Assembly: GCF_021789175.1 (NCBI RefSeq)
Contig: NZ_CP084560.1
Location: forward strand, 1,922,001 to 1,986,000
Source: Arthrobacter sp. FW306-2-2C-D06B
GTDB taxonomy: Bacteria; Actinomycetota; Actinomycetes; Actinomycetales; Micrococcaceae
Direction: 5' to 3'
Length of the DNA: 64,000 nt
Shown here piece after piece: positions 35,968 through 47,257 of the stretch. Both the position numbers and the translations under genes were made by a program. The number at the start of each line of letters is the position of its first letter. Positions within the stretch are counted from its first letter, which is position 1. The notes beneath the pieces are model-generated. The model searched no databases. It was given only the letters and a program-made list of their open reading frames with translations, and had not been told where the DNA came from.

Positions 35968-36833
35968 CCGAAGTGGAAACGATGCGTCTGAGGGCCGAAT
36001 CCCTGACGAAGACATTCGGCCGGAAGCAACGGCCCGGGAAGCCGGGTCTGCAAGTGCGTGCCGTGGACTCCGTAAACGTGTCAGTGAACGCGGGGGACTT
36101 CGTCACGATCGTCGGAGAGAGCGGAAGCGGCAAGAGCACCCTGGCAAGAATGATGCTCGGACTGATCACCCCCGACGAAGGCCGTGTCAGCATCGGCGGT
36201 GTCAGCATCGCCGGCACATCACGAAAGGAGCAGTTCAAGTTCCGCTCCGCGGTCCAGGCCGTTCTCCAGGATCCTTCCGGATCCTTGAACCCGCGCAAGA
36301 CAGTACGCACGGCACTGGCGGAAGTGGCCAGGCTCCACGGCGTGGCCACGAACCGCTCCGACATCGACGCCAAGGTCCGCGAAACGCTCAGCCTGGTCGG
36401 ACTGACACCCGCAGGAACCTACCTCGACCGGTACCCACACGAACTCAGCGGCGGCCAACGCCAGCGCGTCCTCATCGCACGCGCGCTCATCCCCGGTCCG
36501 AAGATCATCGTCGCGGACGAAGCCGTCTCCGCCCTCGACGTGTCAGTGAAGTCCGGAATCCTGTCCCTCATGTGCGACCTCCAGAAACGCCTCGGGATCG
36601 GCTACCTCTTCATCACCCACGACCTGACCGTCGTGAAGAAAGTCGCCGACTACGTCTACGTCATGCAAAACGGCCGCGTCGTGGAAGAAGCCACACCCGC
36701 CGAACTCTTCACCAACCCCCAACACGACTGCACACGATCACTCCTCAACGCCCGACTCGAACTCGACGACGTCCTCCAAGAACGCTACACCAACCACGAA
36801 CAAGGCCCTCCAGCCCTATCGGTGGGTCACTAG
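35964..36833 (+). CDS. ABC importer ATPase 2, DppF/OppF type, altered C terminus (copy B)
   Basis: 289 residues. Identical to copy A up to YTNHEQ; then the repeat ends and the frame continues into foreign sequence, giving GPPALSVGH before a stop. All catalytic motifs lie upstream and are intact, so the protein should work. The changed tail shows the right-hand breakpoint of the duplication cut this gene by its last codons. Confidence 0.92.
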   Translation: MTEVETMRLRAESLTKTFGRKQRPGKPGLQVRAVDSVNVSVNAGDFVTIVGESGSGKSTLARMMLGLITPDEGRVSIGGVSIAGTSRKEQFKFRSAVQAVLQDPSGSLNPRKTVRTALAEVARLHGVATNRSDIDAKVRETLSLVGLTPAGTYLDRYPHELSGGQRQRVLIARALIPGPKIIVADEAVSALDVSVKSGILSLMCDLQKRLGIGYLFITHDLTVVKKVADYVYVMQNGRVVEEATPAELFTNPQHDCTRSLLNARLELDDVLQERYTNHEQGPPALSVGH

Positions 36834-37314
36834 CGCAATTGGTTTGCCCAGCGGATCGTCTGCGCGGCTTCTCGACTTCGGATGAGACTTCTGAGTGGTG
36901 TTCAAGTCGTGCGGGCCACTGTGCTCGTCATGTCTCTCTACATGGGTGATGGCGCCGTGAGGGCGTCAACTGATGCGGTGCGAAGGCCCGCATTGAGGAA
37001 CCACCGCCACTCGCGATGAATTTCTTGTTGGAAATTTGTGTCGCCGATGATACTTCCGTGACGGCTTACGGCTCTGAACGGTTCCGCGTCACCGCCGCCT
37101 CGACCAAATCGCACATAATATTCCATTTGGCTGCGAACGCTGGTAGTCTGACAAATGCAACGTAAGCCGTTGCGGGCCCACCGGGCCAAAAAATCTCGGT
37201 GGTGTGTGAGACACGTTGGGTGTTGCGCGCGATGGCTCGCCGTTCCTTCGTTAGCTCCCGCTGCACTTTCCAGCTGGTCTCACTTACCGTCAACATCTAA
37301 TAAGTGAGAAATTG
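36834..37314. other. Gene-poor stretch between copy B and the FMN reductase
   Basis: No assigned gene. A minus-strand frame (36938-37120) reads FQQEIHREWRWFLNAGLRTASVDAL, which looks coding-like but has no start context and no recognised family; it may be a relic of a gene interrupted by the duplication breakpoint. Confidence 0.4.
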
Positions 37315-37857
37315 ATGACGCTCAAAGTTTCGATCATTGTCGGAAACCCCAAACCCAAATCCCGCACGCTCAAAGTGGCCGAGACTCTGGTCGAGAAATT
37401 GCTTGAGGCGGGCTCGTACGAGGTTGACGTTATCGACCTGGCCGACCATACCGATGAGATATTCTCGTGGCCAAGCGAGAAGATGGCGTCACTAAACGCC
37501 AGCGTCGCCAGCAGCGACCTTGCAGTGTTCGCTTCACCGACCTACAAGGCTACGTACACGGGCCTGTTGAAGGCCTTTCTCGACCGGTACCCAGCCAACG
37601 GACTCGCGGGCGTTACGGCCATCCCGGTTCTGACCGGGGCAGACCTGACTCACTCGATGGGCCCCACCGTCAACTTAGCGCCGCTGCTCGTTGAATTAGG
37701 CGCATCGATACCTGGCCGGGGGTTCTACTTCGTGGCAAGTCAAATGGATCACCTCGAAGAACTAGTGGAAACGGCAGCAAACGAGTACGCAACGAACCTG
37801 CGCCAGCTTTCTATCGTGGCCGCCGGGCTGCCGCACGCCACCTCATCGGTAGTCTGA
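37315..37857 (+). CDS. NAD(P)H-dependent FMN reductase (SsuE/MsuE-like flavodoxin fold)
   Basis: 180 residues from ATG 37315. VSIIVGNPKPKSRT (FMN phosphate loop), FASPTYKATYTGLLKAFLDRYP near residue 65-85, and TGADLTHSM match the SsuE-type FMN reductases that feed FMNH2 to luciferase-like monooxygenases. No strong ribosome site is seen. It follows copy B and is a second potential reductase for the DszA-type enzymes, unrelated in fold to the fused reductase. Confidence 0.85.
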   Translation: MTLKVSIIVGNPKPKSRTLKVAETLVEKLLEAGSYEVDVIDLADHTDEIFSWPSEKMASLNASVASSDLAVFASPTYKATYTGLLKAFLDRYPANGLAGVTAIPVLTGADLTHSMGPTVNLAPLLVELGASIPGRGFYFVASQMDHLEELVETAANEYATNLRQLSIVAAGLPHATSSVV

Positions 37858-38563
37858 GATTTCGCCACATCTCTAGCCTGGGAGGCAACGCTGTATGGCA
37901 CGGGCAACTATCCGCCCCTGCGAAAGCAGCCCCTTCGTCTCTGAACTCTCCCGGACGGCATCAGCAACTGTTGGTAAGCACCGCATCAGTGGTCCAGACG
38001 TCCGCACATTGTCGTACGGATCAGGTTTCCTTGTTAGCGTCGGACCTGTTTGTTGAGTTCCCCGCCCACAGCGAGTGCATCGCACTCACTAAGGGGTGTT
38101 GGACATCCTGATTCCCTTCAGTCAATGCGAATACTTTCTCAACGGCTGTACCGGCACCCCTCAGTTGTCCGGAGAAGTGCGACCCAGGCGAGGTGTCTTT
38201 GTGGTCTGGGTGGCCGGGGAAACGTGAATGCGGGACTGTCAGCGGCCGCCGAGAAGACTGGTTCTGATGACGTATCCCAGCGCTCACGCGGAGAAACTCG
38301 ACAACGGTTTGCCACGAGCGGAGCCCGTTCGCAATGCGTGAAACACCAGCCAAGGGGTTCGGGGATCTACTGACACGGAGCACCAAACCGACGATCACGC
38401 ACGGGCAGGCTGGAGTCCGACCTCCGCCTTCGAAAGTGAGGCGAATGCCTCACAGCGGATCACCGCTGGCGGGTATTACAGGTGCCGGTGGGTCGCGTCA
38501 ACAGCCAAGTGCCCGGGCGGTTGTTCCACGCGGGCACAACATAATAACGAGAAAGAGAGCACA
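37858..38563. other. Gene-free stretch before the transhydrogenase
   Basis: 706 bases. Frames open in both directions overlap and resemble no family. The last part must hold the pntAB promoter; GAAAGAGAG precedes the GTG start. Confidence 0.45.
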
Positions 38564-40126
38564 GTGACACGTATCGGTATCGTGGCCGAATTGGGCCACG
38601 AGACAAGGGTGGCGGCGACGCCCGTAACGGTCAGGCAACTGGCGGAGTTGGGCTACGACGTCGTAGTCGAGAAGGGCGCGGGGGAGTCATCGTCCTTCCC
38701 TGACGACGCATACGCCGAGGCCGGCGCAATGATTGTTGGCGCAGACGAGGCATGGGGCAGCGAAGTGGTGTTGCGGATCAATCCGCCCACCGAGGAAGAA
38801 ATCGGCCGGCTCGCCGACGGCGCGACCCTGATCGGAACGCTGAGCCCGGCGCTGCGACCGGAACTGGTGGAGGCCCTAGCGGCACGGCCGATCACGGCGC
38901 TGGCGCTGGACGCGGTGCCACGCATCTCGCGGGCACAGTCGATGGACGTGCTGAGCTCCATGGCCAACATCGCCGGTTACCGGGCTGTCATTGAGGCGGC
39001 ACACGAATTCGGGAGGTTCTTCACGGGACAGGTGACCGCGGCGGGCAAAGTCCCGCCAGCGAAAGTGCTGGTCGCGGGGGCCGGCGTCGCCGGTCTGGCA
39101 GCGATCGGTGCGGCGAGCAGCCTGGGCGCGATCGTGCGAGCGACGGACCCACGGCCCGAGGTGGCCGATCAGGTGAAGTCCATCGGCGGCGTTTACCTCA
39201 AGATCGAGGTCGAGGAGGTCATGGAGTCCTCGGACGGGTATGCGAAGGCCACATCCGAGGCGTACAACCGGCGCGCGGCCGAGATCTACTCCGAGCAGGC
39301 CCGGGACGTGGACATCATCATCACCACGGCCCTCATCCCCGGGCGCCCGGCGCCGAAACTGCTCACGGCCGAGGACGTGGCCGCCATGAAACCGGGCAGC
39401 GTGATCGTTGATATGGCCGCCGGCCAGGGCGGGAACGTGGAAGGCTCGGTCGCCGGGGAACGCCTGGTCACCGACAACGGCGTCGTGATCCTCGGTTACA
39501 CAGACCTTCCTGCCCGGTTGCCGGCGCAAGCGTCGCAGCTGTACGGGACCAACATGCTGAACCTGCTCAAACTCCTCACCAAGGACAAAGACGGCCAATT
39601 GAGGATCGACTTCGACGACGTGGTGCAGCGCTCAGTGACGGTGGTGCGAGAGGGCGAGAAGACCTGGCCGCCGCCTCCGGTCCAAGTCTCCGCCGCCCCT
39701 CCGGCACAGGCGGAGATCAAACCGGCCGGAGAGTCGTCCGGCCACAAACCAGGAAAGAAGGGGATCAGCCCGGTTGGCAGGGCCGTGCTCTTCGCCGCCG
39801 GTATAGCAGCACTTTTTGGGATCAACGCCATCGCCCCGGCCCCGCTACCGCAGCACTTCACGGTCTTGCTGCTCTCGATCGTGGTCGGGTTCTACGTCAT
39901 CGGGAAGGTGGCACATGCCCTGCACACCCCACTGATGTCCGTCACCAACGCGATCTCCGGGATCATCGTCGTCGGCGCCCTCCTGCAGGTCACCTCCGAC
40001 AACCTCATCATGCAGGTCATTGGAGCTGTCGCGATCCTACTGGCCAGCATCAACATCTTCGGCGGCTTCGCCGTCACCCGGCGCATGCTTGCGATGTTCT
40101 CCCGGGGAGACCGGGCCCATGGATGA
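38564..40126 (+). CDS. pntA: NAD(P) transhydrogenase alpha subunit (PntA, full length)
   Basis: 520 residues from GTG 38564. Domain I includes [19 protein letters not shown], the NAD-binding GAGVAGL with TDPRPE after it (about 170-200), and [13 protein letters not shown] linker rich in Pro/Ala follows and then four hydrophobic spans (about 405-505), so the soluble and membrane parts are fused as in E. coli PntA. With PntB it uses the proton gradient to drive NADH plus NADP to NADPH, useful for NADPH-dependent BVMO or flavin reductases. Its location inside a catabolic island is unusual. Confidence 0.95.
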   Translation: MTRIGIVAELGHETRVAATPVTVRQLAELGYDVVVEKGAGESSSFPDDAYAEAGAMIVGADEAWGSEVVLRINPPTEEEIGRLADGATLIGTLSPALRPELVEALAARPITALALDAVPRISRAQSMDVLSSMANIAGYRAVIEAAHEFGRFFTGQVTAAGKVPPAKVLVAGAGVAGLAAIGAASSLGAIVRATDPRPEVADQVKSIGGVYLKIEVEEVMESSDGYAKATSEAYNRRAAEIYSEQARDVDIIITTALIPGRPAPKLLTAEDVAAMKPGSVIVDMAAGQGGNVEGSVAGERLVTDNGVVILGYTDLPARLPAQASQLYGTNMLNLLKLLTKDKDGQLRIDFDDVVQRSVTVVREGEKTWPPPPVQVSAAPPAQAEIKPAGESSGHKPGKKGISPVGRAVLFAAGIAALFGINAIAPAPLPQHFTVLLLSIVVGFYVIGKVAHALHTPLMSVTNAISGIIVVGALLQVTSDNLIMQVIGAVAILLASINIFGGFAVTRRMLAMFSRGDRAHG

Positions 40127-40170
40127 GCGCCGTAACCGAAGCAGCTGGAACTTTTACGAGGAGCTTAACC

Positions 40171-41586
40171 GTGCCTGATATTGGCTTGACCACAGAGTCC
40201 ATCGCGGGGGCCGCCTATGTTGTCGCCGCCCTGCTGTTCATCCTCAGCCTCGCCGGCCTGAGCAAACACGAGAAAGCCCGCTCGGGCGTCAGCTACGGCA
40301 TCACGGGCATGGTCATTGCCCTCGCCGCCACCATCTGGCTTACCGTCCAAGGTGTCTGGGGGACAGACCAGGGCCTAACCGGCCTCGTGCTCCTGGTCCT
40401 CGCAGTATTGATCGGCGGCGCCATCGGATTGTGGCGCGCCCGCGTTGTCGAAATGACCGGGATGCCGGAGCTGATCGCCCTGTTACACAGCTTCGTTGGC
40501 CTCGCCGCGGTGCTGGTCGGCTGGAACGGCCACTTGGAGGCCCCCCACCTGCCCGGGGCACTCATGGCGGTACATCATGCCGAGGTGTTCATCGGCGTCT
40601 TCATCGGAGCGGTGACCTTCACGGGCTCGATTGTCGCCTTCCTGAAACTCTCGGCCCGCATGAAGTCCTCTCCGCTGGTGCTTCCCGGGAAGAACGCCAT
40701 CAACCTCGGTGCCTTGGTCGTGTTCGCCGCCCTCACGGTCTGGTATGTCCAGAACTCCCAGCTGTGGCTCCTGGTTGTCGTCACCCTTCTTGCCCTCGGA
40801 TTGGGCTGGCACCTCGTCGCCTCCATCGGCGGCGGAGACATGCCCGTCGTCGTATCCATGCTCAACAGCTACTCCGGCTGGGCCGCGGCCGCGGCGGGCT
40901 TCCTGCTCAACAACGACCTCCTTATCATCACCGGTGCCCTGGTCGGATCCTCCGGCGCCTACCTTTCCTACATCATGTGCAAGGCGATGAACCGGTCCTT
41001 CATCTCCGTGATTGCCGGCGGGTTCGGGATCGCCGCCCCCACCGGAGCGGACGCGGACTACGGCGAGCACCGCGAAATCTCGGCCGAGGCAACCGCGGAC
41101 CTGCTTTCCAACGCGTCCAGCGTCGTCATCACCCCCGGCTACGGCATGGCCGTCGCCCAGGCCCAGTACCCCGTCGCTGAACTCGCCCAGAAACTTCGAG
41201 AGCGGGGAGTGAACGTACGGTTCGGTATCCATCCCGTGGCCGGCCGGCTACCAGGTCACATGAATGTTCTCCTCGCGGAGGCCAAAGTCCCGTACGACAT
41301 CGTGCTGGAGATGGATGAGATCAACGAGGACCTTGACGGGACCTCCGTTGTCCTTGTGATCGGGGCCAATGACACCGTGAATCCCGCTGCGGCCGAGGAC
41401 CCTGGCAGCCCGATTGCCGGCATGCCGGTGTTGCGCGTCTGGGAAGCAGAAAATGTTGTGGTATTCAAACGGTCTATGGCCGCCGGATACGCCGGTGTGC
41501 AGAACCCATTGTTCTTCCGAGAAAACTCGCAGATGCTCTTTGGCGATGCCAAACAGCGAGTGGAAGATATCCTCCGCGCCTTCTAG
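40171..41586 (+). CDS. pntB: NAD(P) transhydrogenase beta subunit (PntB)
   Basis: 471 residues from GTG 40171. I prefer this to ATG 40123, which overlaps the pntA stop, because GAGGAG lies 8 bases upstream and the N terminus ([22 protein letters not shown]) then begins near the first membrane span as usual. Multiple spans run to about residue 270; the C-terminal NADP domain has [30 protein letters not shown] and [11 protein letters not shown]. It forms the proton channel and NADP site with PntA. Confidence 0.95.
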   Translation: MPDIGLTTESIAGAAYVVAALLFILSLAGLSKHEKARSGVSYGITGMVIALAATIWLTVQGVWGTDQGLTGLVLLVLAVLIGGAIGLWRARVVEMTGMPELIALLHSFVGLAAVLVGWNGHLEAPHLPGALMAVHHAEVFIGVFIGAVTFTGSIVAFLKLSARMKSSPLVLPGKNAINLGALVVFAALTVWYVQNSQLWLLVVVTLLALGLGWHLVASIGGGDMPVVVSMLNSYSGWAAAAAGFLLNNDLLIITGALVGSSGAYLSYIMCKAMNRSFISVIAGGFGIAAPTGADADYGEHREISAEATADLLSNASSVVITPGYGMAVAQAQYPVAELAQKLRERGVNVRFGIHPVAGRLPGHMNVLLAEAKVPYDIVLEMDEINEDLDGTSVVLVIGANDTVNPAAAEDPGSPIAGMPVLRVWEAENVVVFKRSMAAGYAGVQNPLFFRENSQMLFGDAKQRVEDILRAF

Positions 41587-42158
41587 CCCGCCCGTTGGCC
41601 TCCCGGTGTGCCGCTCTTTGCCTTGCGTCCCTACCGGGGGGCCATCTGGTTATGTGTGCCCGGCGCATCACTTGAAGCAGTGGCCACGACTTGCTAGTGG
41701 TCGTTGACGTGTAGCGGATTTCCAGGGCATTGACCGCGATTGCGCGTGAAGCAGGCAAGTGCGAGCCTGGCTTCTTAGCGCTGTCATGGATAGCGACGGC
41801 TTGTCGCAAATGTGGACGGGGTGACTTGCCCCAGTTTGAACTCCGTGTTGACCATCTCGCAGAGGGAACCTTCCACGAAAACAATCACGATAGTACGGGA
41901 GGCGCGGGAAGGGCATGCCGGAGATCGTGAATTGCCACCCCAAGGTTGAACTATGCGGCATCACACAGTCGTATGGAGTCAGTCAGCCAGCCGCAACAAA
42001 GGCTATTGCAGAAAGCAGCCCGGTCTCGGCTTCGGTACCGGGGCGCAAACTAGGGCGAAGGACCGGCCTCGATCTCGTGGAATCCGACAGCACCAGATCG
42101 ATTTGGGCCGGCTGAAGAGTTGGTAGCCGGTCTGACACATTCCGCTATCTCAGCGAGC
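41587..42158. other. Gene-poor stretch with a possible LysR remnant
   Basis: On the plus strand at about 41960-42030, YGVSQPAATKAIAE resembles the recognition helix of LysR-type regulators, but the surrounding frame (41915-42115) is short and lacks the rest. The IS21 element inserted just downstream, which does not itself explain the decay. No intact gene is present. Confidence 0.35.
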
Positions 42159-42231
42159 TGTCGGTGACGGTCGAAAAGTGAGCCATTGTGACGGTTGAAA
42201 ACTGAGCCACTCGTTCCAAACGATTGGGTGG

Positions 42232-44236
<2,005 letters not shown>

Positions 44237-44299
44237 CCAACGTCAACGTGGCTCACTTTTCAACCCACGAAACGGCTCACTTTTCGACCAGCGCTGACA

Positions 44300-44699
44300 C
44301 GAGCTCAAAGGAATTGGGCATCAGTCCGGCGATGAGGACGTCGCGGTGGCAGTGCCTGCCTCGGATTACTAGCCGAAGGCGTGTGATAGGGCCAGCGCCC
44401 TAAGGTCAGCCCATCGTGGAGGTATCGGATTCTGCGATCTGAGCCTCTAATTTAGTTCACTTTCAACCGCTGCGGGGTTCGGTTCGAGTACCACCAACCG
44501 TTGGCGGGGCAGTGCTCGCCAGTGCGAGCACTGCCGACCGTTCTTCTTGTCTCGCCGCCACGAGAACTGTTGGGAAGCGTGGTCATGTACTCTCCTCACA
44601 AATCGACGAATCAAAACGCTCGTCGGTTGATCTGAGTCATTCCCCAGGCTCAGCCAGATTGAACTAACCGATCCGTGTGCGGCCTACCAGAGCTTCGAT
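44300..44699. other. Gene-free stretch right of the IS21 element
   Basis: No gene seen. Starts with the target duplication CGAGC and includes a hairpin at 44508-44535. A GGGCCAGCGCCC-type short repeat near 44390 may also form a stem. Confidence 0.5.
44508..44535 (+). terminator. 11-bp perfect hairpin, candidate terminator
   Basis: GGCAGTGCTCG and CGAGCACTGCC pair exactly around the loop CCAGTG; a T-rich stretch TTCTTCTTGTCT follows shortly on the plus strand. It lies 165 bases beyond the 3' end of the minus-strand acyl-CoA dehydrogenase and might also stop that transcript. Confidence 0.5.
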
Positions 44700-45869
44700 T
44701 CAGTACGACTTGGGTAGCCCCAGGACATGCTGAGACACATAGTTCAGGACCATTTCCTGACTCACTGGGGCCAAACGTAGGATACGCGACTCACGGAAAT
44801 AGCGCTCCACGTGGTATTCGCGGGCATAACCCATGCCTCCATGCGTCTGGATAGCTTGATCTGCAGCGCGGAAACCAGCCTCCGCGCACAGATATTTCGC
44901 CATGTTTGCTTCGCGTCCGCACGGAAGTCCTTGGTCGTATCGCCACGCAGCGTTCCGAGCCATCAATTCTGCCGCATCAAGATGCGTAACTGCCTCAGCT
45001 AAGGGGAAGGCGACTCCCTGATTCATGCCGATGGGGCGTCCGAACACCTCACGCTCCTTCGCATACCGGCTCGCTCGCCGGATCGCCGCGCGGCCGATTC
45101 CCAATGCCTCATGCGCCAACAGGATGCGTTCGGGGTTCAGTCCATCGAGGAGATATCTGAAGCCGTTCCCCTCTTCTCCGATGAGTGTCGATCCGGGTAC
45201 ACGCAAGTCGTCGAACAGGACTTCATACGACTGGACAGCATTTCGGCCCATCTTCGGAATCGCCTGGAGGTGAACTTTGTCGGAGTCGATATCAACCAGG
45301 AACAAAGACATGCCGTCCGTCGGCTTGGTTTCGTTTCGGGGAGCTGTCCGGGCAATGAGGATCATCTTTTGAGAGTCGGCCGCTTTGGTAATCCAAACCT
45401 TTCGGCCGCTGATGATGTAATCCGAGCCATCTCTGCGTGCAAACGTTGAAATCCGAGTGGTGTCCGTGCCGGCGTCCGGCTCAGTCACTCCGAAGCAGAC
45501 ATGGAGGCTTCCGTCAGCGGCCCGGGGAAGGATCTCTTGGCGTAGTTCTGCACTCCCGTGCTTCACGATCGTGTTCAAGCCGAAGATAGTTAAGTGCATG
45601 GTGCTGCAGCCGTTCATGCCGGCTCCCGACGCGGCAACTTCCTCTAGCAGTAGGGAAGCTTCGAGGATGCCCAGGCCACCGCCTCCGTATTCCTCGGGTA
45701 TGGCAATGCCCAGCCACCCGCCCTCTGCGAATGTCTTATAGAATTCCCATGGAAATTCGTGCTTCTCGTCGCGCTCAGCCCAGTATTCGTCACTGAATGT
45801 GGCCGCGACGTCACGCACGGCTTGCCGAAGATCTTCTTGGTCCTGACTTAGAGCAAAATCCACGGTCAC
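44700..45869 (-). CDS. Acyl-CoA dehydrogenase
   Basis: 389 residues, standard length. FAD-binding VTEPDAGTDTTRIST and KVWITKA, and C-terminal QTHGGMGYAREYHVERYFRESRI (in pieces: HGGMGYAREY), where Glu in AREY sits at the usual catalytic-base position. GTG 45869 overlaps the stop of the CitE-like gene (GTGA). It would introduce a double bond into an acyl-CoA and hand electrons to one of the ETFs encoded in the window. Confidence 0.94.
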   Translation of the reverse strand: MTVDFALSQDQEDLRQAVRDVAATFSDEYWAERDEKHEFPWEFYKTFAEGGWLGIAIPEEYGGGGLGILEASLLLEEVAASGAGMNGCSTMHLTIFGLNTIVKHGSAELRQEILPRAADGSLHVCFGVTEPDAGTDTTRISTFARRDGSDYIISGRKVWITKAADSQKMILIARTAPRNETKPTDGMSLFLVDIDSDKVHLQAIPKMGRNAVQSYEVLFDDLRVPGSTLIGEEGNGFRYLLDGLNPERILLAHEALGIGRAAIRRASRYAKEREVFGRPIGMNQGVAFPLAEAVTHLDAAELMARNAAWRYDQGLPCGREANMAKYLCAEAGFRAADQAIQTHGGMGYAREYHVERYFRESRILRLAPVSQEMVLNYVSQHVLGLPKSY

Positions 45870-46693
45870 TTACCTCCGCTGTTTTGGGTGGGGTTGATAA
45901 TGCGTCGGGCTTGAAGCAGGAGCGGCTCGTCGATCATGCGTCCTTGAAAGGCAAAGACATCTCCGCCATGTGAGTCAGCCATCGCTAGAACTTCGGCTGC
46001 CCAGGTCAGTTCAGTCTGAGTCGGGGCGAACTGTTCACGAATAATCCCAACGTTGTTGGGGTGGATGCACGCCTTGGCGTCGAAGCCCATGTCGACGGCT
46101 TCCGAAGTCTCCTTTCGGAGGCCTTCCATGTCCGTGAAGTCAACATGGATTGCATCGATCGCGAACTTCCCGGCTGCTGCTGCCGCGAGCAGTACCGAGT
46201 GCCTCGCTTGGGCAACGACTCCGTAGTACACACCTTGCGGTGATCGGCTCCGACGACCGCCGAGGTCAGCTATGAGATCCTCGCCTCCCCAGAGCAGAGC
46301 AATGCACTGGGGATGGGAGGCGATGGCCTCACTGTGAAGAACGCCGGCGGCCGTCTCGCAGATGGCGATCACATCAAAACCCTTAAGCGAGTCCAGCTGC
46401 GAAGGGGACTCAACTTTCGGAACCATGATTGTCTGCGCAGACGCCGTCCGCAGCGCTGCGACATCGTCCTCATGCCACGGCGTCCCGGGTGCGTTTACCC
46501 GCACTATGGCGTTGTCGCCGAGTTCAGGCAGGGCTGCACAGACATCCCGCCGAGCTTGAAACTTGTCACTAGCGCCTACCGCGTCCTCGAGATCGAGAAT
46601 CACACTGTCTGCACGGGCGTGGGCCTTCAAAAACCGATCAGGACGATTTCCTGGGCAGAAGAGCAATGCGGGGCCTCCAAGGAACGCCTTCAT
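45866..46693 (-). CDS. CitE/HpcH-like CoA-ester lyase
   Basis: 275 residues. LLFCPGNRPDRFLKA at the N terminus, VILDLEDAV (metal/base region, near residue 37), VRVNAPGTPWHEDD, and AICETAAGVLHSEAIA, typical of CitE-like malyl-CoA/beta-methylmalyl-CoA/HMG-CoA lyases. Its ATG overlaps the MaoC stop. Lyase, MaoC hydratase and acyl-CoA dehydrogenase in a row resemble the citE locus of Mycobacterium tuberculosis (Rv2498c-Rv2500c), linked to leucine-type degradation. The acyl chain here is probably branched or dicarboxylic, which is inferred. Confidence 0.88.
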   Translation of the reverse strand: MKAFLGGPALLFCPGNRPDRFLKAHARADSVILDLEDAVGASDKFQARRDVCAALPELGDNAIVRVNAPGTPWHEDDVAALRTASAQTIMVPKVESPSQLDSLKGFDVIAICETAAGVLHSEAIASHPQCIALLWGGEDLIADLGGRRSRSPQGVYYGVVAQARHSVLLAAAAAGKFAIDAIHVDFTDMEGLRKETSEAVDMGFDAKACIHPNNVGIIREQFAPTQTELTWAAEVLAMADSHGGDVFAFQGRMIDEPLLLQARRIINPTQNSGGK

Positions 46694-47175
46694 GAGAGAT
46701 GCTCCTGAGGTTGGACAAGCATCATCGCCGCCCGCACGGCCAACGCGACAACCTCGCCACGCTGATTCCTGGCCGTGTGCTCCAAGCGCACGATACCTGT
46801 GCCCGGTCGGGACTTCGATACGCGCTTCTCCAGCACTCGTGTCGAGGCGTAAAGGGTGTCACCGACGAAAACTGGAAGCGGGAACTCGACTTTTTCGAAA
46901 CCAAGGTTCGCCACGGTAGTGCGCTGCGTCATCTGTCCCACACTCAGTCCAACCAGTGTCGAGAGTGTGAACATACTATTGACAAGGCGCATTCCGAACT
47001 CGTTAGCGGCGCTGGCGTGAGCGTCTAGGTGAATGCTGGCCGGGTTCATTGTCATGGTGGAGAAGAGGGTGTTGTCCGCTTCCGTCACTGTGCGCCCCGG
47101 GGCGTGTTCGTAGACAACGTCCAGTTCGAATTCGTCTAAGTACAGGCCTCGTTGCCGTTTTATGCTCTCCGTCAT
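46690..47175 (-). CDS. MaoC-like enoyl-CoA hydratase
   Basis: 161 residues, single hotdog domain. GRTVTEADNTLFSTMTMNPASIHLDAHAS carries the MaoC hydratase-2 pattern (Asp and His of the active site, about residues 30-57; EADNTLFS and NPASIHLD are the key parts). GAAGGAAG precedes the ATG. It adds water to an enoyl-CoA, feeding the CitE-like lyase encoded next. Confidence 0.9.
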   Translation of the reverse strand: MTESIKRQRGLYLDEFELDVVYEHAPGRTVTEADNTLFSTMTMNPASIHLDAHASAANEFGMRLVNSMFTLSTLVGLSVGQMTQRTTVANLGFEKVEFPLPVFVGDTLYASTRVLEKRVSKSRPGTGIVRLEHTARNQRGEVVALAVRAAMMLVQPQEHLS

Positions 47176-47257
47176 TCCCGGCTTCCTTCTTCCGCGGCCT
47201 CATCCGAGGTTGATCGGCCAATCGACAAACTGATCCGTTGATCGCCGAGGTTCCTCG

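Larger units (their letters stand above)
33103..36804. repeat. Duplication segment B3 (copy of 14467-18168)
   Basis: See segment A3. Offset 18636. Junction with B2 lies within GCGGCCGC (33099-33106). Confidence 0.93.

Noticed and set aside
9570..36804. The duplication as a pure assembly error.
   Set aside because: Copies differ by a nonsense change, a diverged promoter, different inserts and different outer junctions, which a false join would not produce.
38021..38398. Overlapping plus and minus frames of over 100 codons before pntA.
   Set aside because: No family resemblance, no ribosome sites, and both strands are open at once, typical of GC-rich non-coding DNA.
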